From NCBI RefSeq assembly GCF_007833355.1, contig NZ_CP020914.1, forward strand, positions 2,342,047 through 2,406,046: a stretch of 64,000 bases of DNA, written 5' to 3'. Below are positions 18,352-26,672 of this stretch, in pieces. Numbering within the stretch: position 1 is the stretch's first letter; the number at the start of each line of letters is the position of its first letter. A program made the translations under genes and the position numbers. The stretch comes from Denitratisoma sp. DHT3 (GTDB taxonomy: Bacteria > Pseudomonadota > Gammaproteobacteria > Burkholderiales > Rhodocyclaceae). The notes below the pieces were generated by a model. The model saw only the letters and a program-made list of their open reading frames with translations, was not told the origin of the DNA and ran no database searches.

Positions 18352-18962
18352 GGCAAGGCATTCGGTGAATGGCGTGTTCGGTAGCCATGAAGGGTCAAGC
18401 TGTCGGCCCCCAAGGGGCAGGGCTGTGTCGAACTATGGCACACAGTGACAGTAACACGCAGCACCGCATCGCTCGGCAGCAAACTCCCCGTCGCACCAAA
18501 ATTCCCGTCGTTGGCAACCATGACTGTCGCCGAATATCCCGGGAATGTGGTCTGCCCATCTGCAGACGAGACAGGACTAAGCGTCAGATCATGGTAGTCA
18601 TTTACATTGTCGAAGGTTTTCGGCGGGCTTGGAGCTGCGACGGTAGGCCGAGCCTCTGTATCACTGGCAATGGTTTCAGGTCCCGACGCTTCGGAATAAC
18701 CGGCGGTACACCCCCCAGAAGCAGCCGTCGCAGCCAGCGGGTCATCGGGGTCGCAATAAGTAAAGGGCATCGCCTCCACTTCCTCCAATAAAGACTCCGC
18801 AATAGAAAGCATCTGCTTACGGATCATGGGATCGGCACTTTGGAAAACTGCGATATTCAGCACGGACATGATCCCGACCAGTCCAACACTGACAATCACG
18901 ATGAAAACAATCATCTCGATGAGCGTCAATCCGCGCTGCCCGGCTTCAGGGGGAGTGGACAT
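18348..18962 (-). CDS. mshD: MSHA minor pseudopilin MshD
   Basis: Minor pilin (PilV/GspI-like). The leader is MSTPPEAGQRG/LTLIEMIVFI, cleaved after G11, with leucine instead of phenylalanine at mature position 1 and Glu5 present. It then shows KQMLSIAESLLEEVEAMPFT with the CDPDDP segment typical of MshD. The start lies 17 bases inside the end of mshC in another frame, and the stop overlaps mshO, so C-D-O-P are translated as a coupled string. Confidence 0.9.
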   Translation of the reverse strand: MSTPPEAGQRGLTLIEMIVFIVIVSVGLVGIMSVLNIAVFQSADPMIRKQMLSIAESLLEEVEAMPFTYCDPDDPLAATAASGGCTAGYSEASGPETIASDTEARPTVAAPSPPKTFDNVNDYHDLTLSPVSSADGQTTFPGYSATVMVANDGNFGATGSLLPSDAVLRVTVTVCHSSTQPCPLGADSLTLHGYRTRHSPNALP

Positions 18963-19479
18963 ATCCGGACTCCCCTTCGATAGTGATGGCAGGCTGTCCC
19001 GTCACCGTAATGACAGTGGAAGTCGGGGCTCCACAAGTCGCATTCAGCCCCCTGCCTTGAGGATCGAAACACAACCCAGAACTTGCACTTGTGATCGACG
19101 CACTCGTCCGGCAGCAAATTCGATTACTGCCTCCCCCCCCCCCACAATCCCGAATATCTGGCGAAGGCAAGTCAAGCGCGGATGAGCTGTCACAAAATGA
19201 GGCTCCGGCCGTCTCTGGCGCACGGGTATCTATTCCAAACTCCAGGAAATTGGCATTCGTGCATGAAGTTGCCGGACTCAGGGTAACGCACACATATCGA
19301 CGCTGAGCCACGGCGGATTTCCGGGCAAACTGCAATGAAGCCACGACTTTGTCTCGAACAGTCCGCTGGTCAAAACCCGAGAAATCGAAGCGGGTCATGA
19401 CAAAAGAGGTCAGTATGCCGAGGACAACAATCGTCAGCACTGCTTCGATCAGCGTAAATCCTGTTTTCTTGCCAGGCAT
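18946..19479 (-). CDS. mshC: MSHA minor pseudopilin MshC (GspH-like)
   Basis: Minor pilin with leader MPGKKTG/FTLIEAVLTIVV, cleavage after G7 and Glu5 intact, followed by the GspH/FimT-type region DKVVASLQFARKSAVAQRRY. The C-terminal half is rich in cysteine and includes a polyglycine run. ATG 19479 gives the shortest leader; the frame is open upstream to 19518, so a 13-residue longer leader cannot be excluded. It lies about 60 bases after the membrane glycosyltransferase gene. Confidence 0.88.
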   Translation of the reverse strand: MPGKKTGFTLIEAVLTIVVLGILTSFVMTRFDFSGFDQRTVRDKVVASLQFARKSAVAQRRYVCVTLSPATSCTNANFLEFGIDTRAPETAGASFCDSSSALDLPSPDIRDCGGGGGSNRICCRTSASITSASSGLCFDPQGRGLNATCGAPTSTVITVTGQPAITIEGESGYVHSP

Positions 19480-19538
19480 GCATTGACCCGATCCATAACT
19501 ATCTGCTTGTCTTGCCATTCATGGCGGGATGCGCAAGT

Positions 19539-21530
19539 TCAGCGCATCCCGTCCGAAGATGCGGGGAGTTTAGCTTCCACCCAGTGAGAACGTATGTTCA
19601 AGGCTTGCTCGTTTACCTGGCAAACCTTGGTCCTTCCCCGCAGATATCCTATTGCTTCCATTGCCTGATCAAGAGCGCCCATTCCAACCCAGAAGTCTAC
19701 CAACATCAAACACTGCGCTTCGCGCTGCGCTTTCGCCCACTGGGAAGCTGCCTGCAAATAGCTTTCCACTTGACTGAAATCGCGTTTCACCAGCATGAAA
19801 TCGGCCATCGCCATCGCGATATCTGCCTTATGGCTCACGATAACCCGAGGATTACTGGCCAGCGCATCGAATAGCACCGTCATTCTCCTTGCATCGCCCT
19901 CGCATTGCCCCAACGCAACACACCCCACATACGCAGAATAAGTGCTCAACGCATCTTGCCGAACCGGGCAGGAGGCAAATTGCCAGGCTATCTTGTCCAG
20001 CACTGCCAAAGGCATTGGCTTCCTTGCTTGGCCGGCCATAAGAATCTGGCTGATTGTCGGCAAGGAGTTGCATGGATCAGCATTTGCCGCTTTTCCCAAG
20101 TAATAGGCAGCCTTTGTATAGGCAGCCGCACCAAGATCGGGATGGTCAATGATTCTCCAGTACATCCTGGCGAGATTCTGGTTGGCCCGCATGGAGTCGG
20201 GATGATTGCCCGCCTCTACCTGTGCCAAACGCATCGGGTCGCCCCAGTCCCTGGCTCTTTCGTATGTCAACAAAGAAAGACCGGTCCCTATTGCAATAGC
20301 AACGGTACCGGCAATGATCGGTGAGGAACGAAGCGGGGTCTTACTCAGTGCGACCACAAGTGCCAGCGCCAACCCAAGGCTTGGAACATAGTTGCGATGA
20401 TCGTAGGCAATATCCAGTGCCAGGATCGATGATTCCAGAGAGTGCGCGGCACAAAAGAAAAGAATCCCACCGGCTATTAATGGACTTCTCTTCCTGCCCC
20501 ACCAAGCCCCCACTACCAATCCCAAGACCCCCACCAAGGACAAAAGGGTCGTCGATGGATTCAGGAGCCTATGGGAAATTGCGAAGTCATCGTGATGCAA
20601 CCCCATCGCATGGATGTCCGCGGTAAACAGCATCCACAGGTAATACCAAACCACTCTGAACTCAGTCAGTACCCGCTCATAGAGCGTAAAGCCACGAATT
20701 TGGTAGCCGCCTTCAAACCATGACCATTTAAACAATACGAAGACAACTGCGGTCAGGCCTATTCCTTGCAGTGCCCGCAATGCCAACCGCTGCCCACGCT
20801 CTGAACCACCCAGTCCCGGATGCAGCATCAGTTCTACAAGAATGAGATACAACGGGACCAAAAACGCAATTTCCTTCACCAACGTGCCGGCCACGGTTAG
20901 TAGTACAACCACAATCGATAGCAGGTAGCTTTTTTTTGTTTCCTTCAGGACCATTGCCCGTCGAAGTGCTAAATATGCCCAGAGTGCGGCAAAAACAAAT
21001 GTCGCAGCCAAACTCGTCATTCGCTGCACGACATAAAGAACACTCGTGACATGTATCGGATGCATTGCCCATAAACCCGCAATGCAAAACGCCAACAAGG
21101 TTGGGCTGGCCTTGTTTTCTTTGGATTCTGGCGCGAGTGTCAGTAAAGCTCTTGCGGTGCCAAAGACCAGCAACGAATTCAGCGCATGGATGAGAATATT
21201 CGTAAGCTTGAACCCGTAAGGGTTTGCCCCCTGAAAATAAACATTGAGCCCGAAACTCAACATAGCCAAGGGGCGCCCCAACTCACTGGCGTTGCCGGAA
21301 CGTACGATCGCGAGCCATTTTTCGACCGTTGGTACGCTTACCTTGCCAAGAGCGGAGTTCCAAACAATCGACGAAAAATCATCAAACTCATAACCACCAG
21401 TAAGCCCTGGCAGATAAATCCCTACAACTAACAATAAAAGTACAAAAATCCCCCCTCCTTGCACGGAAAAGACCCCACGGGCAATTGCTTTAGCAAATTT
21501 CGATTTGATGCAGTTTCTCACCAATCTCAT
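19539..21530 (-). CDS. Polytopic GT-C membrane glycosyltransferase with C-terminal TPR, probable pilin oligosaccharyltransferase
   Basis: A 663-residue protein with about ten membrane helices. The first periplasmic loop carries YEFDDFSSIVWN, the acidic GT-C catalytic-type motif, followed by LGRPLAMLSFGLNVYFQG and FKLTNILIHALNSLLV, a pattern shared with TMTC-like and type IV pilin glycosyltransferases. The C-terminal 230 residues are soluble and TPR-like (NQNLARMYWRIIDHPDLGAA). It sits directly after the pilin gene and before mshC, which strongly suggests O-glycosylation of the pilin. The DNA is visibly more AT-rich than its neighbours, a sign of transfer. The frame extends into the upstream terminator; I place the start at ATG 21530, but a TTG or GTG 6-9 bases further on fits the GGAG site better. 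Confidence 0.72.
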   Translation of the reverse strand: MRLVRNCIKSKFAKAIARGVFSVQGGGIFVLLLLVVGIYLPGLTGGYEFDDFSSIVWNSALGKVSVPTVEKWLAIVRSGNASELGRPLAMLSFGLNVYFQGANPYGFKLTNILIHALNSLLVFGTARALLTLAPESKENKASPTLLAFCIAGLWAMHPIHVTSVLYVVQRMTSLAATFVFAALWAYLALRRAMVLKETKKSYLLSIVVVLLTVAGTLVKEIAFLVPLYLILVELMLHPGLGGSERGQRLALRALQGIGLTAVVFVLFKWSWFEGGYQIRGFTLYERVLTEFRVVWYYLWMLFTADIHAMGLHHDDFAISHRLLNPSTTLLSLVGVLGLVVGAWWGRKRSPLIAGGILFFCAAHSLESSILALDIAYDHRNYVPSLGLALALVVALSKTPLRSSPIIAGTVAIAIGTGLSLLTYERARDWGDPMRLAQVEAGNHPDSMRANQNLARMYWRIIDHPDLGAAAYTKAAYYLGKAANADPCNSLPTISQILMAGQARKPMPLAVLDKIAWQFASCPVRQDALSTYSAYVGCVALGQCEGDARRMTVLFDALASNPRVIVSHKADIAMAMADFMLVKRDFSQVESYLQAASQWAKAQREAQCLMLVDFWVGMGALDQAMEAIGYLRGRTKVCQVNEQALNIRSHWVEAKLPASSDGMR

Positions 21531-21576
21531 CTCCAAAATCTTGCCGTCAGCGATGTTGGCGACCCCCAAAAACAAA

Positions 21577-21602
21577 CCGCCTTCCGGATTCCCGGAAGGC
21601 GG
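21577..21602 (-). terminator. Intrinsic terminator/attenuator after mshA
   Basis: Perfect 11-base arms (CCGCCTTCCGG and its complement) with a four-base loop are followed on the minus strand by TTTGTTTTT. It lies 33 bases after the pilin stop and before the glycosyltransferase gene. It would allow high pilin transcription while reducing read-through into downstream assembly genes. Confidence 0.88.
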
Positions 21603-21634
21603 CATATGAATATCTGACGATTTTTAAGCTGCGA

Positions 21635-22069
21635 TCAGCAACCAGTGGTCACTTTGGTAAACGAAGGCGCTACCCCGGTACCGGTTGAGTCTTTAAAGGT
21701 GATTGAGCAACCGGTTTGAATTTTGAGCCCATTTCCAGAGGCCGCAGCTCCCGCCGTATCCTGAAAAAGCTTCGTCACATATTCGGTAGATTTCGGGTAG
21801 CCATATGCCAGACTGACTGAAGATCCATTTACCGTCACAGCAGCCCCACTAGTCGATGTCAAATCCACTCCTCCTGCAGCAGCTTTGCCGTAAACCATCA
21901 CAGCAGCCGCTTTCGCCGCTCCTTCCAAGGCATCAAGCTTCGCTTTGCGAGCGTCAGACGACAAATCGACAAATTTGGGCAGCGCTGTCGCCGCCAAGAT
22001 GCCAAGGATCACGATCACCACGATCAACTCGATCAAAGTAAAGCCTTCCTGTTTCCTGAGATTACGCAT
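21635..22069 (-). CDS. mshA: Major MSHA-type IV pilin MshA
   Basis: Structural subunit of the pilus. The leader MRNLRKQEG is cleaved before FTLIELIVVIVILGILA, with Glu5 intact; the mature domain is small (135 residues) with a C-terminal disulfide loop between C121 and C144, the last residue. The sequence is Ser/Thr/Gly/Ala-rich, offering O-glycosylation sites. The gene has the best ribosome-binding site of the locus (AAAGGAG, eight bases before ATG) and its own terminator, consistent with high expression. MshB, encoded just upstream, is similar but more divergent. Confidence 0.95.
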   Translation of the reverse strand: MRNLRKQEGFTLIELIVVIVILGILAATALPKFVDLSSDARKAKLDALEGAAKAAAVMVYGKAAAGGVDLTSTSGAAVTVNGSSVSLAYGYPKSTEYVTKLFQDTAGAAASGNGLKIQTGCSITFKDSTGTGVAPSFTKVTTGC

Positions 22070-22109
22070 TTTTCAACTCCTTTAAAATCCACGGTTAATC
22101 ATAATCGAA

Positions 22110-22628
22110 CTAGCAGCCACTCGTCGCAACGCTCATCACTGGTGCCACGACCACCGCCCCACTCAGGGTTGCCTCCTGGTAGCTGATCCGGCAGTCAGGC
22201 ACCGTTCCGCCCGCCACGTCGAAAGTCCTTGTCGCCGTACCGGTGCCCGTACTGGAAGCCGTCAGTCCATCCGCTGCCAGATTGATCTGCGCCGCCGACT
22301 CGATGCCGTCCGCCGTGGCCGCCGGATAGCGATTGACGATGCGGACCATGTTGCCGTCCATATTGACGAAGGGCGGACTGGAAGCGCAGTTGGTCGCCGT
22401 CAGGCTCGGTGCCACGGCCGCGATATCCAGTTCGCAACGGGAACGGGCCAGGGCGGCGGCGGAGCGAATGGAGCCGTAGATCGCATTCGCCTTGGCGATG
22501 CGAGCGTCGCGCTGGGCGTCGATCAAACGCGGCAACGCCACGGCCGCGAGGATGCCGATGATGGTGATGACGATCACAAGCTCGATCAAAGTAAAACCCA
22601 GGGCTGGGCGATGGGGAATTTCTATCAT
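22110..22628 (-). CDS. mshB: MSHA pilin MshB
   Basis: Second pilin-type protein of 172 residues with leader MIEIPHRPALG/FTLIELVIVI and Glu5 intact, followed by IIGILAAVALPRLIDAQRDARIAK, which aligns with the MshA helix. It also ends in cysteine (VATSGC), and the paired cysteine is in PDCRISYQE. The ATG at 22628 is set by an excellent ribosome-binding site (TAGGAGCGGAT). Position directly before mshA matches the mshB-mshA order of Vibrio. Probably a minor or initiating pilin. Confidence 0.9.
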   Translation of the reverse strand: MIEIPHRPALGFTLIELVIVITIIGILAAVALPRLIDAQRDARIAKANAIYGSIRSAAALARSRCELDIAAVAPSLTATNCASSPPFVNMDGNMVRIVNRYPAATADGIESAAQINLAADGLTASSTGTGTATRTFDVAGGTVPDCRISYQEATLSGAVVVAPVMSVATSGC

Positions 22629-22698
22629 ATCCGCTCCTATTACGGAACTTACCATTGAAACTTGAGCTCGATGCCAGCATTTACAGGGATTTTTGTCA

Positions 22699-23157
22699 TC
22701 AATTGGCCTCCACGGGCATCAATCTCAGGCCGACGACGCGCCCGCCCAGCATCCCGCGTGCGCCAATGCGCCAGTACAAGACCGTTTTTCCGCCAAAGGC
22801 ATGGGGCTGCCGCGGCCGGTAGCCCAGAGTCCGGGTCTCCGGATCGAACCACCAGGACCCCGCCCCTCCGGGCGCCTCGCCATAGCGCCGGGGCGCATGC
22901 CCCAACAGCGCCACGGGGTTGGCCTCCAACAATTCGGCCAGCCGATGCTCCTCTCCATGCATGAGGCGTTCGCCGATCGCCCACTGCAAACCGACCCCGA
23001 TATTGCGAACCGTGAGCGCCACCTCCAGCCGCTCGGCCTCTTCCTCCACCCCTTGCAAGCGGACGATCAAGGCCAGGGCGAGAATGCCCAGCATGGCCAC
23101 CAGCACGGAAAACTCGAATTTGCCGATGCCCCGCTGACGGCCGGCCATCGGGCTCAT
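22699..23157 (-). CDS. mshF: MSHA biogenesis protein MshF-like
   Basis: A 152-residue protein with one N-terminal membrane helix (FEFSVLVAMLGILALALIVR, about residues 14-33), a short coiled coil (QGVEEEAERLEVALTVRNIG) and a small periplasmic domain with GSWWFDPETRTLGYRP. There is no prepilin cleavage motif. The start at 23157 overlaps the mshG stop (ATGA). The call rests on position between mshG and mshB, as in Vibrio, and on size and topology; sequence recognition alone would be weak. Confidence 0.72.
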   Translation of the reverse strand: MSPMAGRQRGIGKFEFSVLVAMLGILALALIVRLQGVEEEAERLEVALTVRNIGVGLQWAIGERLMHGEEHRLAELLEANPVALLGHAPRRYGEAPGGAGSWWFDPETRTLGYRPRQPHAFGGKTVLYWRIGARGMLGGRVVGLRLMPVEAN

Positions 23158-24383
23158 TTTTTCATGGCGACCCGCCCCAGGTCCCACAAGGGCAGGAAGA
23201 TGCCCAGCGCCAACACCAGCACCATGGTCCCCAGCAGCACGATCAGGATGGGTTCGATCTGCTGGGAAAGGGTCTTGAGCTCGTATTCCACTTCGCTCTG
23301 GTACATGTTGGCCACTTCTTCCATCATTTCGTCGAGAGCGCCGGATTCCTCGCCCACGGCGATCATCTGGAGCACCACGGGGGTGAACACCTGGGAGGCC
23401 ATGGCCGCCCGCAGCACGGATTCGCCGCGCTCCACGCTGTCGCGCATCTTTTCGATCTTGCGGGCGATGAAATCGTTGTCCACGGTCATGGCCACCGTGG
23501 TCAACGCCTGGATGATGGGCACCCCGGAGCGGGCGGCCAAGGCGAAGCTGCGGGCGAAGCGCGCGAGCGTGGCCTTGCGCACGATCTTGCCGGCGATGGG
23601 AATCCGCATCTTGAACCGATCCCACAGATAGCGCCCCCGAGGCGTGCCGATCCAGGCCTTGAAGCCGGCGCCGGCCAGGGCGATGGCCGCGATCTGCACA
23701 TGCCACCAGGCCACCATGAAATCGGAAAGCCCGATCAGGATCCGCGTCATCAGGGGCAGATCGGCGCCGAACCCCTTGAAGACCTTGGCGAAGGCGGGGA
23801 TCACGAAGATATTCACCACGAACATGGCGACGACCATGGCCATGATCACGAACGACGGATAGCGCAAGGCCGACTTCACCTGCTCGCGCATGAAGCGCTC
23901 GAACTCCATGTGGTGGAACAGGCGCAGGAAGATTTCCTCCAGGCGTCCGGCCATTTCTCCCACTCTGACCATGGACAGGTAGAAAGACGAGAACACCTGC
24001 GGATGCCGCGCCAGGGAAACGGAGAGTTCCCGTCCACTGTCCAGGCTTTCCCGCACCTGCCCGATCGTGCCCTGCATGGCCTTGTTCTGGCTCGATTCCT
24101 GTAGACCGGTCAGCGCGCGCATGATCGGCACCCCGGCCTTGAGCAGGGTGTAAATCTGGCGCGTGAATAGCAGCACGTCAACGTGCCGTATCTTGGCGCC
24201 GAACAGGCTGGCGGCAACCGATGCCTGCTTCTGCTGCGCGCTGGCGGGAGCATCCTTGATTTCCAGCGGCGTGATCCCGCTGCTGAACAAGACGTCGGCG
24301 ACCGCCGCCGCCGTGGCGCCATTCAGCACGCCCTGCACCATTTCACCGACGGCATTGCGTCCCCGGTAGGCGAACGCGGGCAT
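23154..24383 (-). CDS. mshG: MSHA inner-membrane platform protein MshG (GspF/PilC family)
   Basis: Polytopic platform protein on which the ATPase acts to add or remove pilins. The 409-residue protein starts MPAFAYRGRNAVGEMVQGVL, has two GspF domains (about 75-195 and 280-400; signatures FTRQIYTLLKAGVPIMRALT and FARSFALAARSGVPIIQALT) and three membrane segments, the last at the C-terminus (PILIVLLGTMVLVLALGIFL). The start is one base after the mshE stop (TGACATG), so E and G are translationally coupled. Confidence 0.95.
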   Translation of the reverse strand: MPAFAYRGRNAVGEMVQGVLNGATAAAVADVLFSSGITPLEIKDAPASAQQKQASVAASLFGAKIRHVDVLLFTRQIYTLLKAGVPIMRALTGLQESSQNKAMQGTIGQVRESLDSGRELSVSLARHPQVFSSFYLSMVRVGEMAGRLEEIFLRLFHHMEFERFMREQVKSALRYPSFVIMAMVVAMFVVNIFVIPAFAKVFKGFGADLPLMTRILIGLSDFMVAWWHVQIAAIALAGAGFKAWIGTPRGRYLWDRFKMRIPIAGKIVRKATLARFARSFALAARSGVPIIQALTTVAMTVDNDFIARKIEKMRDSVERGESVLRAAMASQVFTPVVLQMIAVGEESGALDEMMEEVANMYQSEVEYELKTLSQQIEPILIVLLGTMVLVLALGIFLPLWDLGRVAMKK

Positions 24384-24384
24384 G

Positions 24385-26091
24385 TCAATCCTCCAGCTGG
24401 TTCGAAATGCGCATCGCCTCGTCGACGGTGGTACGGCCATTGACCACCAGACGCACGGCATCGCGGCGCAGGGTGTTGCCGCCCATCTGCTCGCGCCCCG
24501 CGGCCATGAATCCGCTGGGATCGCCGTAGTTGGCGGCCTCCACCAGCGCGTTGGTCATTTCGATGAACTCGTAGACCGCCTGCCGCCCCTGGAAGCCGGT
24601 GCTGGCGCAATGCGCGCAGCCGGTGCCGATGCGGTACTTGAAGTTGTCCACCCGGTCACCCAGTTCGTAGCGCAGCCATTCGCGCTCGTGCGGCTCGGGG
24701 CGGTAGTCGACGGCGCAGTTGTCGCAGATCACCCGCACCAGCCGCTGCGCCAGCACCATCTGGATCGAGAGCGCCACCATGTAGCGCGGCACGCCCATGT
24801 CGAGCAGGCGGATGGGCGTGGTCAGAGCGTCGTTGGTGTGCAGCGTGGAGAGCACGAGATGGCCGGTCATCGCCGCGCGCATGCCGATCTCGGCGGTTTC
24901 CTGGTCGCGCATTTCGCCGACCAGGATGATGTCCGGGTCCTGGCGCAGGGCGGAGCGCAACACGCGGGAAAAGCTGAGGTCGATCTTTTCATGGACCTGC
25001 ACCTGGTTGAGGCCCGGCAGGCGGTATTCCACCGGATCCTCGACGGTGATGATCTTTTTTTCCGGCGTATTGAGTTCGTTCAATGCCGCGTACAGGGTCG
25101 TCGTCTTGCCCGAGCCCGTGGGGCCGGTGACCAGGACGATGCCCGAGGGGCGGCCGATCACGTGGCGGAAGCGCTCCAGCACGCGCGGCGGCATGCACAG
25201 CCGATCGAGTTCCATGAGACCGGTGTTCTGCACCAGCAGACGCATCACCACCGACTCGCCGTGCTGGGTGGGCATGGTTGAGATACGCACATCCACGCTC
25301 AAGCCGCGGATGCTGATGTTGAAGCGGCCGTCCTGGGGCAGGCGCTTTTCCGAAATGTCCAGGCCCGACATCAGCTTCAGGCGCAGCACCAGCGCGGTGG
25401 AAATCTTGCTGTCGGCCTCGGTCTGCACGTGCAGCACCCCGTCGATGCGGAAGCGGATCACCACCGCCTTTTCCTGCGGCTCGATATGGATGTCGGAAGC
25501 GCGGAAACGCAGGGCCTCCTCGAACACCGTCTGCAGCAGCTTGACCACCGGCGCGTCCTCGGCGCCGGGCGTGATGCCGAGCATCGCGCCGAACCCCAGC
25601 GGCACGTCGCCCATCTCCTGGGTCAGTTCCTTGGCCAGGCCGGAGATTTCCTCGGTACGTTTGTACACCCGGTCCAGGAGCGGCATCAACTGGCTTTCGA
25701 TGATCACCGCCAGTTCGATTTCACGATGGACGATACGGGTGATTTCGTCGAACACGGCCAGATCGGTGGGGTCCGACAGGCCCACCCGCAATACGCCGTT
25801 ACGCTCGTCGAGCACCAGGGCGCGATAGCGCCGGGCCTGGGCCTCGGGCAGCAGTTTGATCAAGTCGGACCGAATCTGGAAATTGCGCAGGTCGATGAAT
25901 TCCGCGTTGAGCTGGCGGGCCAGGGCGTTGGCGATGCTGGCTTCGGTGACGTAGCCACTATCGACGAAAATGCGGCCCAGCTTGCGGCCGGAGCGTTTTT
26001 GCTCCTCCAGCGACAGTTGCAGCTGCTCCTGGGTCAGCAGCCCTTGTTGAATCAGCAAGTCGCCAAGACGCACTTTTTCCGGCCGTGCCAT
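24385..26091 (-). CDS. mshE: MSHA pilus extension ATPase MshE with c-di-GMP-binding MshEN domain
   Basis: Hexameric GspE/PilB-type ATPase that powers pilus extension. The N-terminal MshEN domain is textbook: two 24-residue motifs, R8-Q31 (RLGDLLIQQGLLTQEQLQLS...) and K37-Q60 (KLGRIFVDSGYVTEASIANA...), separated by five residues, the known c-di-GMP-binding arrangement. The ATPase domain has Walker A GPTGSGKT (323-330), Asp box near 350, Walker B DIILVGEMRD and His box HLVLSTLHTN. A tetracysteine zinc module (CDNC ... CAHC) follows. It is the first gene of the locus, divergent from trmL with 66 bases between starts, so the main promoter is probably there. Confidence 0.97.
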   Translation of the reverse strand: MARPEKVRLGDLLIQQGLLTQEQLQLSLEEQKRSGRKLGRIFVDSGYVTEASIANALARQLNAEFIDLRNFQIRSDLIKLLPEAQARRYRALVLDERNGVLRVGLSDPTDLAVFDEITRIVHREIELAVIIESQLMPLLDRVYKRTEEISGLAKELTQEMGDVPLGFGAMLGITPGAEDAPVVKLLQTVFEEALRFRASDIHIEPQEKAVVIRFRIDGVLHVQTEADSKISTALVLRLKLMSGLDISEKRLPQDGRFNISIRGLSVDVRISTMPTQHGESVVMRLLVQNTGLMELDRLCMPPRVLERFRHVIGRPSGIVLVTGPTGSGKTTTLYAALNELNTPEKKIITVEDPVEYRLPGLNQVQVHEKIDLSFSRVLRSALRQDPDIILVGEMRDQETAEIGMRAAMTGHLVLSTLHTNDALTTPIRLLDMGVPRYMVALSIQMVLAQRLVRVICDNCAVDYRPEPHEREWLRYELGDRVDNFKYRIGTGCAHCASTGFQGRQAVYEFIEMTNALVEAANYGDPSGFMAAGREQMGGNTLRRDAVRLVVNGRTTVDEAMRISNQLED

Positions 26092-26157
26092 TTCACCACT
26101 CCAGTTTAAGATTCGCCCCGGTCCGTCCCGGAGCGTGTGTCAGCCTACTCTCGAAAA

Positions 26158-26622
26158 ATGTTCGACATTGTCCTATATCAGCCGGAAATCCCCCCCAATA
26201 CCGGCAACATCCTGCGTCTGGCCGCCAATAGCGGCAGCCGCCTGAACCTGGTCGAGCCGCTGGGTTTCAGCATCTCGGAGGCTGCGGTGCGGCGGGCCGG
26301 CATGGACTACGCGGAACTGGCGGAAGTGGTGGTGCATGAAAATTGGCCCGCATGCCGCGCCTCTCTCGCGCGGCGCCGCGTCTTCGCGCTCAGCACCCGC
26401 GGCACGGTACGCTACGACCAGGTGAGCTATCAGCCGGGCGATGCCTTCCTCTTCGGCCCGGAGACCAGCGGCCTGCCCCAGGCCGTGCTCGACGAAATCC
26501 CGCCCGAACGACGCCTGCGCCTGCCGATGGTGCCTGGCAACCGCAGCATCAACCTGTCCAACACGGTGGCCATCCTGGTGTTCGAAGCCTGGCGGCAGCA
26601 AGGCTTCACCGGCGGCGGCTGA
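26158..26622 (+). CDS. trmL: tRNA (cytidine(34)-2'-O)-methyltransferase TrmL
   Basis: SPOUT-fold SAM-dependent enzyme that 2'-O-methylates the wobble base of tRNA-Leu isoacceptors. The 154-residue protein shows IVLYQPEIPPNTGNILRLAA at the start, LFGPETSGLP in the middle and the knot motif IPMxPGNRSINLSN-like LPMVPGNRSINLSNTVAILV near the C-terminus. ATG 26158 gives the standard length. It is divergent from mshE and convergent with gpsA. Confidence 0.96.
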   Translation: MFDIVLYQPEIPPNTGNILRLAANSGSRLNLVEPLGFSISEAAVRRAGMDYAELAEVVVHENWPACRASLARRRVFALSTRGTVRYDQVSYQPGDAFLFGPETSGLPQAVLDEIPPERRLRLPMVPGNRSINLSNTVAILVFEAWRQQGFTGGG

Positions 26623-26672
26623 GAAAACGCCGAACACGCCGCCCCGCGCAAGCGCCGGCGCGGCCGGCCACG

